Below the pieces are notes generated by a model. It had not been told where the DNA came from, did no database searches, and saw only the letters and a program-made list of their open reading frames with translations. A stretch of 64,000 nucleotides of DNA from Candidatus Poribacteria bacterium (GTDB lineage Bacteria; Poribacteria; WGA-4E; WGA-3G). Below, piece by piece: positions 48,055 to 58,119 of this stretch. Made by a program: the position numbers and the translations under genes. The stretch lies in contig PYJA01000113.1 of the NCBI GenBank assembly GCA_003635185.1, positions 1 to 64,000 on the forward strand. The letters run 5' to 3'. Position 1 is the stretch's first letter; each line of letters opens with the position of its first letter.

Positions 48055-49659
48055 ATGAACAGAACAGACCGTCCGAATATCCTCTGGATATCTTTAGAGG
48101 ATACAACACCACGTTTCGGTTGCTATGGCGACCCAATCGCCCGCACGCCAAATATCGATCGCCTTGCAGCAGGTGGATGTCGGTTTCCAAACGCTTTTTC
48201 AACCGCAGGTGTCTGTGCGCCGAGTCGTTCCGCTATTATCACGGGTATGTATCAAACCTCTATCGGAACACATCACATGCGGACAGGACATACAAACCGC
48301 AATACACCGGACATGCCAACGCCGTATTCAGCTGTTCCACCACCTTATGTCAAAACATTTACGGAATATCTAAGGGCTGCAGGGTACTACTGCACTAACA
48401 ATAGCAAGACCGATTATCAGTTTACACCACCTATCACAGCTTGGGATGATAATAGCAACCAAGGACACTGGCGAAATCGCGAGGCAGGACAACCCTTCTT
48501 TTCTGTCTTTAATCCTACTGTTACACACGAAAGTGGTATGTGGGAACGAGACAATAGACCGTTGACAACTAATCCAGATGATGTAAAATTACCTCCGTAT
48601 TTACCCGATACACCGAAAGCAAGACAGGCATTGGCTCGCCAGTACGATAACCTTGCTACTGCCGATGCACGTGTAGGTGAGTTGTTAGATCAGTTGGAAG
48701 AAGATGGACTTGCCGAAAATACCATTGTCTTTCTTTGGAGCGACCACGGTGAAGGGCTTCCCCGCGGTAAACGCTGGCCCTATGATGCTGGCATACGCAT
48801 TCCTCTGATTGTAAGGTGGCATAAAGTCATTGACCCTGACAGCACATCTGATCAAATGGTAAGTTTAGTTGATCTTGGTCCTACTGTGCTTTCGTTATGT
48901 GGGGTGCAAGCACCGCAGCATCTACAAGGGCAACCTTTTCTCGGTCCGCAAACAGTTGAGCGTGACTATATCTTTGCGACACGCGACCGGTACGATGAAT
49001 CCTATGATATGATACGTGCTGTGCGTAATAAAAAGTATAAATACATCCGAAATTATTACCCTGAAAAACCTTACCTCCTCTGGATTCCTTACCGAAACCG
49101 ACACCCTGTGATGCAGGAAATGTGGCGACTTTATGCTGAAGGTAAGTTAGAGGGAGACCAATTGGTCATGTTTCAATCACCACGTCCAACAGAAGAGCTC
49201 TACGATGTTGAAAATGACAAGTATGAACTCAACAACTTGGCGGAAGACGCAGCACATATAAATGTGCTTGAACGGATGCGAGGTGTCTTGGCACAATGGC
49301 AATCAGAATTCGGGGATATGGGGGATATATCTGAAGAGCAGATGGTCGCAAGGTGGTATCCTGATGGCACACAACCGCAAACGGCATCGCCAATTTTTAT
49401 TCCGATCAACGCGTCTAACACCGGAAGGGAACCTGCTCATGAAAATGGAGAATGGGAAGCACCCCTGCTTTTGCAACTCCACTGTTCTACACAAGGTGCA
49501 TCAATTGCTTATACAACAGAACAAGGTGAAGATGTCCGATGGCAGTTGTACACCGAACCGTTGCGTCTACCGAAAGGTGAAACGGTTGTGAGAGCGAAAG
49601 CAATTCGTACCGGTTATAAAGAAAGCGATGAGAAATCCTTAAACGTTACAGTTACATAA
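48055..49659 (+). CDS. Sulfatase
   Basis: 'CAPSRSAIITGMYQTSIGTHHMRTG' C-x-x-x-R motif; 'WSDHGEGLPRGKRWPYDAGIRIPLIVRW'. Confidence 0.94.
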   Translation: MNRTDRPNILWISLEDTTPRFGCYGDPIARTPNIDRLAAGGCRFPNAFSTAGVCAPSRSAIITGMYQTSIGTHHMRTGHTNRNTPDMPTPYSAVPPPYVKTFTEYLRAAGYYCTNNSKTDYQFTPPITAWDDNSNQGHWRNREAGQPFFSVFNPTVTHESGMWERDNRPLTTNPDDVKLPPYLPDTPKARQALARQYDNLATADARVGELLDQLEEDGLAENTIVFLWSDHGEGLPRGKRWPYDAGIRIPLIVRWHKVIDPDSTSDQMVSLVDLGPTVLSLCGVQAPQHLQGQPFLGPQTVERDYIFATRDRYDESYDMIRAVRNKKYKYIRNYYPEKPYLLWIPYRNRHPVMQEMWRLYAEGKLEGDQLVMFQSPRPTEELYDVENDKYELNNLAEDAAHINVLERMRGVLAQWQSEFGDMGDISEEQMVARWYPDGTQPQTASPIFIPINASNTGREPAHENGEWEAPLLLQLHCSTQGASIAYTTEQGEDVRWQLYTEPLRLPKGETVVRAKAIRTGYKESDEKSLNVTVT

Positions 49660-49883
49660 ATAGAATTATAGTGAATCTCAATACATATAAAATACATTGT
49701 TGACACGCTGAAGAGAAAAAAATAAATTGGGTAATTTGGCAAGGTTAGGAAACCTTGCCAGCAGAGGTGTACACCTGCATTGAATAGAAAATTACCGAAT
49801 TAAAAACTTAATCTTCATATAAGTGTGGTCAGCGAATTTCAAGAACTACTTTTTAGTGCTATCCTATAAGGAGAATATAACCA

Positions 49884-50981
49884 ATGGCTCAAGAGAAAAA
49901 TCAAGATTATTATGTTTATGTTGGCACCTATACACACGGAGATAGCGAAGGCATTTACGTCTATCGTTTAGATGGTGAAACAGGTGCGTTAGAATATTCC
50001 AGCAAAATAACAGGCGTAGAAAATCCTTCGTTTTTGGATATTCATCCAAGTGGTCGTTATCTTTTTTCAGTAAATGAGATAGGCGAATTTGAAGGGAAAG
50101 CAAGCGGCGCAGTCACAGCATTTTACATCCATGGGAGTACGGGAGAGATTAGTTTCCTTAACCAACGTGCTACTGGCGGCGGTGCCCCTTGCCATGTAAG
50201 TATAGATGCTACGGGCAAATATCTCCTTGTAGCAAATTACGGTGGTGGAAGTGTCGCTGCATTGCCAATAGGAAAAGACGGGAGGCTTGGGGAAGCATCC
50301 GATTTTGTGCAACATCAAGGATCAAGTGTCAATCCAGGTCGTCAATCAGAACCGCATGCACATGCTATTATGATTGACGGCGGCAACCGTTTTGCTTTTG
50401 CGCCTGATCTTGGACTTGATAAAATCCTTATTTACCAACTGGATTTGGAAGAAGGAAAACTTGTCCCTAACGCTCAACCGTGGGCAAAGGTACATCCGGG
50501 AGCAGGTCCACGCCACCTCGATTTTCATCCAAACGGCAAATATGCATACTTGATTAACGAATTAAATTCTACTTTCACAGCTTTTCGTTATGATGCAAAC
50601 GCAGGCACACTCACTGAAATCCAAACAATTTCGACGTTACCCGATGATTTTGATGGTACTAGTCACTGTGCTGATGTACACGTCCATCCTTCAGGCAAAT
50701 TTCTTTACGGATCAAATCGTGGGCATGATAGTATCGTTATCTGTGGGATTGATGAAGACACTGGCATGCTGAATTATGTTGGCTGCGAATCGACGCAAGG
50801 GCAAACGCCTCGCAACTTTGGTTTGAATCCTGCGGGTACTTTCCTTTTAGCTGCTAATCAGCAGACAAATAACATTGTTACATTCGCAGTTGATCCTGAT
50901 ACCGGTGAATTGACTGAGACAGGTAACATTGCGGAAGTGCCGAATCCTGTCTGCTTAAAAATGCTTGCATGTAGTGCATAA
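49884..50981 (+). CDS. Lactonase family (6-phosphogluconolactonase-like, YbhE/Pgl type)
   Basis: 'YVYVGTYTHGDSEGIYVYRLDGETGAL', 'HPSGRYLFSVNE', 'GAGPRHLDFHPNGKYAYLINEL'. Confidence 0.93.
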   Translation: MAQEKNQDYYVYVGTYTHGDSEGIYVYRLDGETGALEYSSKITGVENPSFLDIHPSGRYLFSVNEIGEFEGKASGAVTAFYIHGSTGEISFLNQRATGGGAPCHVSIDATGKYLLVANYGGGSVAALPIGKDGRLGEASDFVQHQGSSVNPGRQSEPHAHAIMIDGGNRFAFAPDLGLDKILIYQLDLEEGKLVPNAQPWAKVHPGAGPRHLDFHPNGKYAYLINELNSTFTAFRYDANAGTLTEIQTISTLPDDFDGTSHCADVHVHPSGKFLYGSNRGHDSIVICGIDEDTGMLNYVGCESTQGQTPRNFGLNPAGTFLLAANQQTNNIVTFAVDPDTGELTETGNIAEVPNPVCLKMLACSA

Positions 50982-50982
50982 C

Positions 50983-51021
50983 AAAAAATCGGGCGGATAT
51001 GAATATATTCGTCCGATTTTT
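50983..51021 (+). terminator. Rho-independent terminator
   Basis: aaaaaatcgggcggatatgaatatattcgtccgattttt hairpin with T run. Confidence 0.75.
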
Positions 51022-51046
51022 CCGTAGGACAGATTAAGGAGTAACG

Positions 51047-53083
51047 ATGAAGAGAACAGCCTATTTGCTTCTAAAAGTTTTTTTAGTGATATTTGCTTTT
51101 ACACCAAATACCTTTGCTCAAGATTGGACAAAGTGGGGTTTACCTGAAGGCGCGAAAGCCCGTCTTGGTAAGGGAAATATAATAAAAATTGCCTATTCCG
51201 ACGATGGCACACGACTGGCGGTGGCAAGTGGCGCAGGTATTTGGATTTACGATACACAGACAGGAAAAGAACTCAATCTGTTTATAAGACATACGAACAA
51301 AGATGATATTGCACGAGACATATCGTTTAGTCCTGATGGGTTGCTACTCGCTGCTGGAGGCCGCATGCCCATTCCTATATGGGATGTAAGTACTGGCAAA
51401 ACTCTCCGAATGCTTAAAATGGATAAGGGTTATGTCAGAAGTGTGTCGTTCAGTCCTGATGGGATGACACTTGCCACTGGTGGTGGGGACAAGACCATTC
51501 GATTATGGGATATCGCCACTGGAAATATGATCCAAAAATTTGAGGTTCCAGGTAGGTTGATTCTTAAGAGCATAGCATTCAGTCCTGATGGATTGATTAT
51601 TGCTTCAGGAAGCCATTACGACAACGATATTATCCATTTATGGGATATTGCCACAGGGACAAACATACAGACGCTAAAAGGGAATTTGAACGAATCATCA
51701 GACATAAAGTTTAGTCCTGATGGGCAGTTGATAGCTGCTGGGAGAGGAAGTTACATAAATGTATGGGATGTAAGCACCGGAGCAATAATCCGAACGCTTC
51801 AGAGGGCTGGGATGATGGCCAGGAGCGCGTCGTTTAGTCCTGACGGAAAAACAATCGTCGCTGGAGGTATGGGTAATACGATTCATTTTTGGGACATCAA
51901 CACTGGTCGCAGCCTCGGATCACTTTGGGGGCATACGCATGATGTTGTCCTGAGTGTAGCGTTTAGTCCAGATGGGAAGACACTTGCAAGCGCGGGTAGA
52001 GATAGCATTCTTATATGGGATCTTCACTCCCACAAAGTTATACGTACACTTGAGGGGCATACAAGTTCTATGAATAGCATAACTTTTAGTCCTGATGGGC
52101 AGCTACTTGCTATGAAGAGTCCACATGATACCATTTCCTTATGGAATGTACGTACCAGCACAATATTTCGTACACTTAAGGGACATAGAAAATCTGTATA
52201 TGGTGTATCATTCAGTCCTGATGGGCAGTTAATCGCTTCTGCGGGGGGTAAGGATACGACCGTTCGCTTGTGGGATGTTACCACAGGAACAAATATACAC
52301 ACGCTTGAGGGTCATACGAGTCCTGTCTATGGTGTGTCGTTCAGTCCCGATGGGAAAATACTCACCTCTATTGATATGAGCGGGACTGGTGAGCAGATCA
52401 ATAGGACTCTACGGTTATGGGATGTTGCCACTGGATCAGAAATAACAGATCTCAGTAAGCATATAGATGAGGCAGGTATTATATTGTTTAGTCCTGATGG
52501 AAAGTTACTTACTTCGAAGAGCCCGCACGATAACCTGCGTCTATTGGATACTCACACTGGCACGGTTCTCCAAACGTTTGTTGGACATGCGAGTCCAGTC
52601 TATAACGTATCGTTCAGTCCTGATGGGAAGTTACTCGCCTCTACGGATAAGGACAATACCATTCGTCTGTGGGATGTTGCCACTGGTACGACTCTTCACA
52701 CACTTATAGGGCATACGAGTCCTGTCTATAGGGTGTTGTTGTTCAGTCCTGGCGGACAGAAACTCGTTTCTGCAGGGGGTGAAGAAAACAACTTTCGGTT
52801 ATGGGATGTTGACACAGGCAAAACGCTCCACACACTTGAGGGACATACGGATCCTATTACAAGCGTTTCATTTAGTCCTGATGGAAATACACTCGTTAGT
52901 TCAAGTTGGGACAATACCGTCCGTTTATGGGATGTTGAATCAGGGGATACCCTCCGAACACTTGAGGGACATACGCGTAGTGTCATACGCGCATTGTTTA
53001 GTCCAGACGGAAAAACACTCGCCAGTACAAGTTATTCTAACGGGATTGTATATTTGTGGGATGTCACGACTATAAAAAGGTAA
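51047..53083 (+). CDS. Secreted WD40-repeat protein
   Basis: Signal peptide; many 'VSFSPDGKxLAS...DxTIRLWDVATG' repeats. Confidence 0.9.
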   Translation: MKRTAYLLLKVFLVIFAFTPNTFAQDWTKWGLPEGAKARLGKGNIIKIAYSDDGTRLAVASGAGIWIYDTQTGKELNLFIRHTNKDDIARDISFSPDGLLLAAGGRMPIPIWDVSTGKTLRMLKMDKGYVRSVSFSPDGMTLATGGGDKTIRLWDIATGNMIQKFEVPGRLILKSIAFSPDGLIIASGSHYDNDIIHLWDIATGTNIQTLKGNLNESSDIKFSPDGQLIAAGRGSYINVWDVSTGAIIRTLQRAGMMARSASFSPDGKTIVAGGMGNTIHFWDINTGRSLGSLWGHTHDVVLSVAFSPDGKTLASAGRDSILIWDLHSHKVIRTLEGHTSSMNSITFSPDGQLLAMKSPHDTISLWNVRTSTIFRTLKGHRKSVYGVSFSPDGQLIASAGGKDTTVRLWDVTTGTNIHTLEGHTSPVYGVSFSPDGKILTSIDMSGTGEQINRTLRLWDVATGSEITDLSKHIDEAGIILFSPDGKLLTSKSPHDNLRLLDTHTGTVLQTFVGHASPVYNVSFSPDGKLLASTDKDNTIRLWDVATGTTLHTLIGHTSPVYRVLLFSPGGQKLVSAGGEENNFRLWDVDTGKTLHTLEGHTDPITSVSFSPDGNTLVSSSWDNTVRLWDVESGDTLRTLEGHTRSVIRALFSPDGKTLASTSYSNGIVYLWDVTTIKR

Positions 53084-53149
53084 AAAGGGAGTAATACCAA
53101 ATTAATGCGATTCATAGTGGTAGGTGCGGTTTCCTAACCGTATTTATGT

Positions 53150-53358
53150 GTCAATTACCTGGACAGTGGCGAGGTTAGGAAGAAATCAACGGTATGAATC
53201 ATGGCGAATGCCATACGCGCATTCGTCTTTAGTCATTCCCCGGGTATGAATCATGGCGAATACGCATAAGATATTCGCCATGATTCCCCACCTCGCCAGC
53301 GAAAGTGTCCAAGATTGTTGTTCATTGAAATGTCCACATATTTTCGGATTTTGCTATA
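53150..53358. mobile_element. TATAGT-family MITE, expanded copy
   Basis: 'caattacctggacagtggcgaggttagg' at left, 'ttgttgttcattgaaatgtccacatattttcggattttgctata' at right. Confidence 0.55.
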
Positions 53359-53375
53359 AATAGCTTTGAGCAGAA

Positions 53376-54164
53376 TTACCTTTTCAGATTTGCCCAAGTT
53401 GTTGCCAATTTTCCACGTGCGGAAACATCAAGTGTATCTTTCACAATTTTCTGGATGTCCGCTTCAGAAAGCGGATAGTTGGCTAACATCAGTTCGTCCA
53501 TGCGACCTTGAAAGAAACGTGGGCAGCAATCGTTACTCTCACCGCCAAACCGCAACGTCTTATTTGGTGAACTTCTGCCTACTCCTTTTTGTGGAATTAC
53601 CTTGCCATCATGCTCGCCATTAATATAGAAACGTGCCTCTGCTCCGTTCCACACAAGCGCAACATGCGACCATTCTTTCGCCTTCACCTTACCGAAAGAA
53701 ATATGGTAACCTTCGTTATCGGTGTCGTAGAAATAGTAAGCGAATTGTCCGGCCCCCGGTTCAATTTGCAGATAGTAGGTGTTTTTGTAGAAAATCGTGA
53801 ATTTGTTCTCCTGCCCACCTGCGGGAAGTTCGTCTGGGTAAATCCACGCCATCATCGTAATGGCTTTGTCTATATCCAGCTCATCGGAGTGTGGGACCTC
53901 TATATAATTCGGTTCTCCGACTTTGCCAGCCATTTGAACGGCTTTGCCGAGGATACCGTCAGTCCATTCAACATCACCGTTGAATTTTCCGACTAAGCCA
54001 GCAGTAGCGTCTTTCGTTTCTTTTCCGCTGCCTTCATCAAAATGCCAGACATATAACTTCTTGCCGAGTTGTTCCACGTTTCCTTTACCACCGGCAGCGA
54101 ACCCAACTTGGCAAAGGAGTAGACTCAGAAAGATACTTAGGATGATAAGTTTCAGAGTTTTCAT
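53376..54164 (-). CDS. Secreted LamG-domain protein
   Basis: Signal peptide; 'WHFDEGSGKETKDATAGLVGKFNGDVEWTDGILGKAVQMAG'; tail GKLATTWANLKR. Confidence 0.87.
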   Translation of the reverse strand: MKTLKLIILSIFLSLLLCQVGFAAGGKGNVEQLGKKLYVWHFDEGSGKETKDATAGLVGKFNGDVEWTDGILGKAVQMAGKVGEPNYIEVPHSDELDIDKAITMMAWIYPDELPAGGQENKFTIFYKNTYYLQIEPGAGQFAYYFYDTDNEGYHISFGKVKAKEWSHVALVWNGAEARFYINGEHDGKVIPQKGVGRSSPNKTLRFGGESNDCCPRFFQGRMDELMLANYPLSEADIQKIVKDTLDVSARGKLATTWANLKR

Positions 54165-54239
54165 GTTGATTTCTCCTTGAAAAGATATTTCAAATTATGG
54201 AAAGTTGGAAACTATGATGGTTAACACAAATTGGAATTT

Positions 54240-54393
54240 TATAGTGAAATCTATAATTACTTGCACACAATTGTAGCGCAAACTTTTAGTTTGCGTACAC
54301 TACTGCACAAACTAAAAGTTTGTGCTACAGCACAGTCTGGGTGGTTTAGATCCCATGAACCAAAAGTGTGCATATATTTTGGATTTTACTATA
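54240..54393. mobile_element. TATAGT-family MITE
   Basis: Ends tatagtgaaatc / ggattttactata; internal palindrome gcaaacttttagtttgc. Confidence 0.6.
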
Positions 54394-54462
54394 ACAGAGA
54401 CGGGGACTGAGGCCCGCCTATACGACAGAATTGCGAATATTAAACAACAGTGATGTGCTTGC

Positions 54463-55230
54463 TTATCTCTTTAGGTTTGCCCAGGTTGTGGCAAGTTTCC
54501 CACCAGGATCAACTGCAAAGAGCACACCGTTGTTCATGTCCTGATTGATTTCGTCTTCGGAAAGGGCGCGGTTGTATATGGCTACCTCGTCAACAAGACA
54601 TACTGTGCCAGAAAGTCCTGTCTGGGATTTGCCGATGCGGAAGACAACGTCGACGCTGTTTATCTTACCAGCGGGTGGTTTGTATGCCACATCTAACTTG
54701 CCGTCAATGTATTGGCGGATCATATCGCCATCGTAGGTAGAAGCGACGTGGTGCCATTCTTCCAGTACGGGTTTAATGGTCTGTATTCTTCGGGACCCTT
54801 GCCATCCACCAATATTCATCCATGTCTCAATTTGCGGCGCACCAGTAGGGTTTGAACTCCATTGGAGGCAATACCCGCCAGTGTTGTTTGCTGTTCTGCG
54901 CCCCATCAGATTAGAATCACCTTGGTTTTGTTCTGGGAAAAACCACGCTTGAATCGTGAGTTCATCCGTTATATCAAGTTCGGGAACAGCGTCAACCTCT
55001 ACAAATTGTTCTGTATTTGCCAAATGGATGCATCCGCCAATTTTGCCTTCTTTTGACCATGTTGCCCCATTCAGCGTAGCCTCAAGGTTATTTCCGCTTG
55101 CATCCTTCGCTTTGTCGCCCACACCTTCATCAAAGGGGAGGTACATCATGAGTGCCTTGTCATCTTTTAATGCCCAAGCATTGATACTGAGGCTTAGGAC
55201 AACGAGGAGTACAGTAGTAATAAGTTTCAT
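54463..55230 (-). CDS. Secreted LamG-domain protein
   Basis: 'MYLPFDEGVGDKAKDASGNNLEATLNGATWSKEGKIGGCIHLANTEQFVEV'; tail GKLATTWANLKR. Confidence 0.87.
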   Translation of the reverse strand: MKLITTVLLVVLSLSINAWALKDDKALMMYLPFDEGVGDKAKDASGNNLEATLNGATWSKEGKIGGCIHLANTEQFVEVDAVPELDITDELTIQAWFFPEQNQGDSNLMGRRTANNTGGYCLQWSSNPTGAPQIETWMNIGGWQGSRRIQTIKPVLEEWHHVASTYDGDMIRQYIDGKLDVAYKPPAGKINSVDVVFRIGKSQTGLSGTVCLVDEVAIYNRALSEDEINQDMNNGVLFAVDPGGKLATTWANLKR

Positions 55231-55433
55231 CTCAAAACTCCTTTGTTACGACCGTGAGATTTGTTTGATCGGACATATTAAAACTTGGAAATTTGAATTT
55301 CCTTTGCTGTGATAAATTTGAGCAGCGTCGGAATCTCAATTGCCATAGAGAAATTATTAAATAGGACAGATAAAATCGGAATTTGTTCACGCACTGCGGA
55401 ATTTCACAATGCCAAAACGGGGAAAGTTGCTCG

Positions 55434-55580
55434 CGTTCTTGACGAACAATGATGATGCGGATATCCAGTTTCGCGGCTGTCTCAATAATTGGGTTAACAG
55501 GATATGCAAATAGGTATTCCACACCTTCTGCCCTCAGGACTTTGGCGATCGCATCAACAACTTTTATAAAAATCTCCTAT
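55434..55580 (-). pseudogene. N-terminal fragment of a thiamine-pyrophosphate-dependent enzyme
   Basis: Reads KVVDAIAKVLRAEGVEYLFAYPVNPIIETAAKLDIRIIIVRQERE then loses homology; ggag RBS-like site but ATA at expected start. Confidence 0.7.
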
Positions 55581-55588
55581 GAGGTCAA

Positions 55589-56395
55589 CTATGGTTGGAT
55601 TGGGCTGCCAGCTTCCATCACAAGCGGAAAATGGTCGCCAGCCAATTTTTCGCCATCGTTGACTGTGACAAAGGACTTCATCACATGGTTACCACTTGCA
55701 TCATAAAGTGTTTCGCTCGTCATATAATGTACTGCAATGGCGCGCCGTGGTTGACCACTGCTGTTGTCATGCGATCCGTGCCACGTCAAGGAGTGGTGAT
55801 AATGGACATAGCCTTTAGGTACGGGGCAAAGTTCCACTTCTAATTCATGCTCTTCAAATTGGGCTGGCATTGAGTGGATGTCTTTAACGGAATGCAGGAA
55901 GGAAATCTGATTACCCCAATGGTATGACCGAGGTACCATGCGCATACACCCGTTGCTTTCATCAACATCGTCTAACGCAACCCAACCAGTTACCTGACTG
56001 GTCTTCGGTGTCAAAATTGGCCAGTAAGGGGAATCCTGATGCCACATGTTGACTCCACCGACTTGTGCTGGTTTGTATTGGATTTGGTCATGCCAGACAC
56101 GTACCTCTGTTGCGGATGTGAGTTGTCCAATTTCTTCAACGATAATTGGGTTATGAACAAGTTGATGATAGGCAGAACTCGCCTCCCAGATATTGACAAT
56201 TTGCCAGACCGGTGTTTCTTCTCTGCCACCGAGATTTGCTATATGAACTGGTTGCGGAATATCGTCTTTTTTGTAATCATCAATAACGCGTGCTAATTCT
56301 GACCGCAATTCTTCAACTTGTTCGTCGTTCAAAACACGACTTCCAAGTAGAAAGCCCTTCTCACGAAATGTGTCGATTTGGGCTTGGTTGAGCAT
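55589..56395 (-). CDS. PhyH-family dioxygenase (copy A)
   Basis: 'FREKGFLLGSRVLNDEQVEELRSELARVIDDY', 'MWHQDSPYWPILTPKTSQVTGWVALDDVDESNGCMRMVPRSYHWG'. Confidence 0.9.
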   Translation of the reverse strand: MLNQAQIDTFREKGFLLGSRVLNDEQVEELRSELARVIDDYKKDDIPQPVHIANLGGREETPVWQIVNIWEASSAYHQLVHNPIIVEEIGQLTSATEVRVWHDQIQYKPAQVGGVNMWHQDSPYWPILTPKTSQVTGWVALDDVDESNGCMRMVPRSYHWGNQISFLHSVKDIHSMPAQFEEHELEVELCPVPKGYVHYHHSLTWHGSHDNSSGQPRRAIAVHYMTSETLYDASGNHVMKSFVTVNDGEKLAGDHFPLVMEAGSPIQP

Positions 56396-56443
56396 ATTTG
56401 TCTCCTAAAACAAATTTTCTTGTAGGGAATATTTATAAAATCA

Positions 56444-57256
56444 TCAAGCCATTGGGTTTGTCGGTGTTCCGTTTTCCATAACAAGCGGAAAATGATCACC
56501 AGCCAATTTTTCACCGCCATTCACAGTAACAAAAGATTTCATGAGGTGATTGCCTTCTTCATGGTAAATCGTTTCGCTTGTCATATAATGCACCGCAATA
56601 GCACGTCGCGCGGCATCGCTGCTGTTGTCATGCGATCCGTGCCACGTCAATGAATGATGGTAATGCACATGTCCTTTCGGTACCGGGCAGAGTTCCACAG
56701 ACAGTTCGTTATCTTCAAAGTGGTCATGCATTTTATGGATGTCTCCGACACTGCCTAAAAACTTCATCTGAGGGCCCCAGTGATAGGAACCGGGGACCAT
56801 GCGCATACACCCATTGCTTTCATTGGCATCGTCTAAAGCGACCCAAGCTGTTACCTGACTCGTTTTCGGCATTAGAATACCCCACAACGGTGAATCCTGA
56901 TGCCATTTGTTAACGCCGCCGATCTGAGGCGGTTTGTATTGGATTTGGTCGTGCCAGACGCGGACCTCTGTCGCGGACGTTAGTTGCCCTATTTCTTGGA
57001 CAATTACCGGATTGTAAATCAGTCGGTGGTAGGCAGGGCTCGCCTCCCAGATATTGACGATTTGCCAGACAGGGCTTTCTTCCTGTCCGCCAAGGTTCGC
57101 AATACGTACTGGCTGTGGGATATCGGTCTTTTCATAATCGTCAATAACGCGCGCTAATTCTGACCGCAATTCTTCAACTTGTTCGTCAGTTAGGACACGG
57201 TTTCCGAGCAGAAAGCCTTTCTCGCGAAACGCGTTGACCTGGGTTTGGGTAAGCAT
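56444..57256 (-). CDS. PhyH-family dioxygenase (copy B, tandem paralogue)
   Basis: Collinear with copy A over its full length. Confidence 0.9.
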   Translation of the reverse strand: MLTQTQVNAFREKGFLLGNRVLTDEQVEELRSELARVIDDYEKTDIPQPVRIANLGGQEESPVWQIVNIWEASPAYHRLIYNPVIVQEIGQLTSATEVRVWHDQIQYKPPQIGGVNKWHQDSPLWGILMPKTSQVTAWVALDDANESNGCMRMVPGSYHWGPQMKFLGSVGDIHKMHDHFEDNELSVELCPVPKGHVHYHHSLTWHGSHDNSSDAARRAIAVHYMTSETIYHEEGNHLMKSFVTVNGGEKLAGDHFPLVMENGTPTNPMA

Positions 57257-57328
57257 GTTTGTCTCCTATGGATTTTGTGTTAGACATTATAGCATGTTAA
57301 TATTTTTGTGTCAAATTTCGGTAGCGCA

Positions 57329-57953
57329 TGCAGGGTTATTTAGTTTTCGGTTTTTTGGACAAATTTTTAACACCTGCTATATACCCCGGGCCGGTGAATC
57401 AACGCCAAATGCGCGTTTGGCATTTGGCGGGTGCGGTTTCTAACCAATGCAGAGGACCACACGGGGAATGCCATACGCGCATTCATACCGTTGATTTGGC
57501 GTATTCTGCCGAATTTGGATCAAAAACTCTTATTAGTAAAACGGACAATTAATGGGACACTTTTGTACCGCAATCTGCCAGATTGCGGTTTGTGGTACAA
57601 ACTAAAAGTTTATGCTACCACTTCTATTGTCCATTATGTTCCATAATAGGTTTATCAAAATGCCCCAATAATTTCAAAGTTCACTAATAGTGACTTGCCT
57701 TGTCCGATGCGGTGCGGTTTCATGAAGATTAATTTATCAATTCGGTAATTTTCCATCCGCACAAGGCACGTATACCCCACCGCTGGCGAGGCGGGGAATG
57801 CCTAAATGGCATTCATACCGTTGATTTCTTCCTAACCTCGCCACATTACCCAATTTATTTTTTAATCTTCATCTAACCGCACCTACCGGCCTGGAGTCCT
57901 AACTTTGAGTCCAACTCAATAACGGAAAATTCTTAAAACTAAATAACCCTGCA
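57329..57953. mobile_element. Candidate non-autonomous element with ISKra4-like ends
   Basis: Perfect 19-bp inverted repeat tgcagggttatttagtttt (57329-57347) / aaaactaaataaccctgca (57935-57953); right end matches 588-616. Confidence 0.55.
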
Positions 57954-57961
57954 ATTTGGAC

Positions 57962-58112
57962 TTGACATTTTTCGCGTACTTTATTATACTATGTGATAGG
58001 ATGTTAGGAATGTGAAATTTTCTTGACATTTACCATGTATTAGTGTATACTATATGGTAAGATGTTGGAAATGTAAATTTTTCTTGACATTTATCATGTA
58101 TTAGTGTATAAT
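57962..58112 (+). promoter_or_regulatory. Array of three sigma70-like promoters, 61-bp period
   Basis: TTGACA at 57962, 58023, 58084; -10 TATACT 57985, TATACT 58046, TATAAT 58107; all spacers 17 bp. Confidence 0.7.
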
Positions 58113-58119
58113 ACATGGT

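Noticed and set aside
51047-53083. Regularly spaced DNA repeats as a CRISPR-like array
   Set aside because: They encode WD40 repeats in one long open frame
55232-55522. 96-aa minus-strand ORF as a gene
   Set aside because: Only its first ~30 residues show homology (TPP-enzyme fragment); the rest looks like read-through of non-coding DNA
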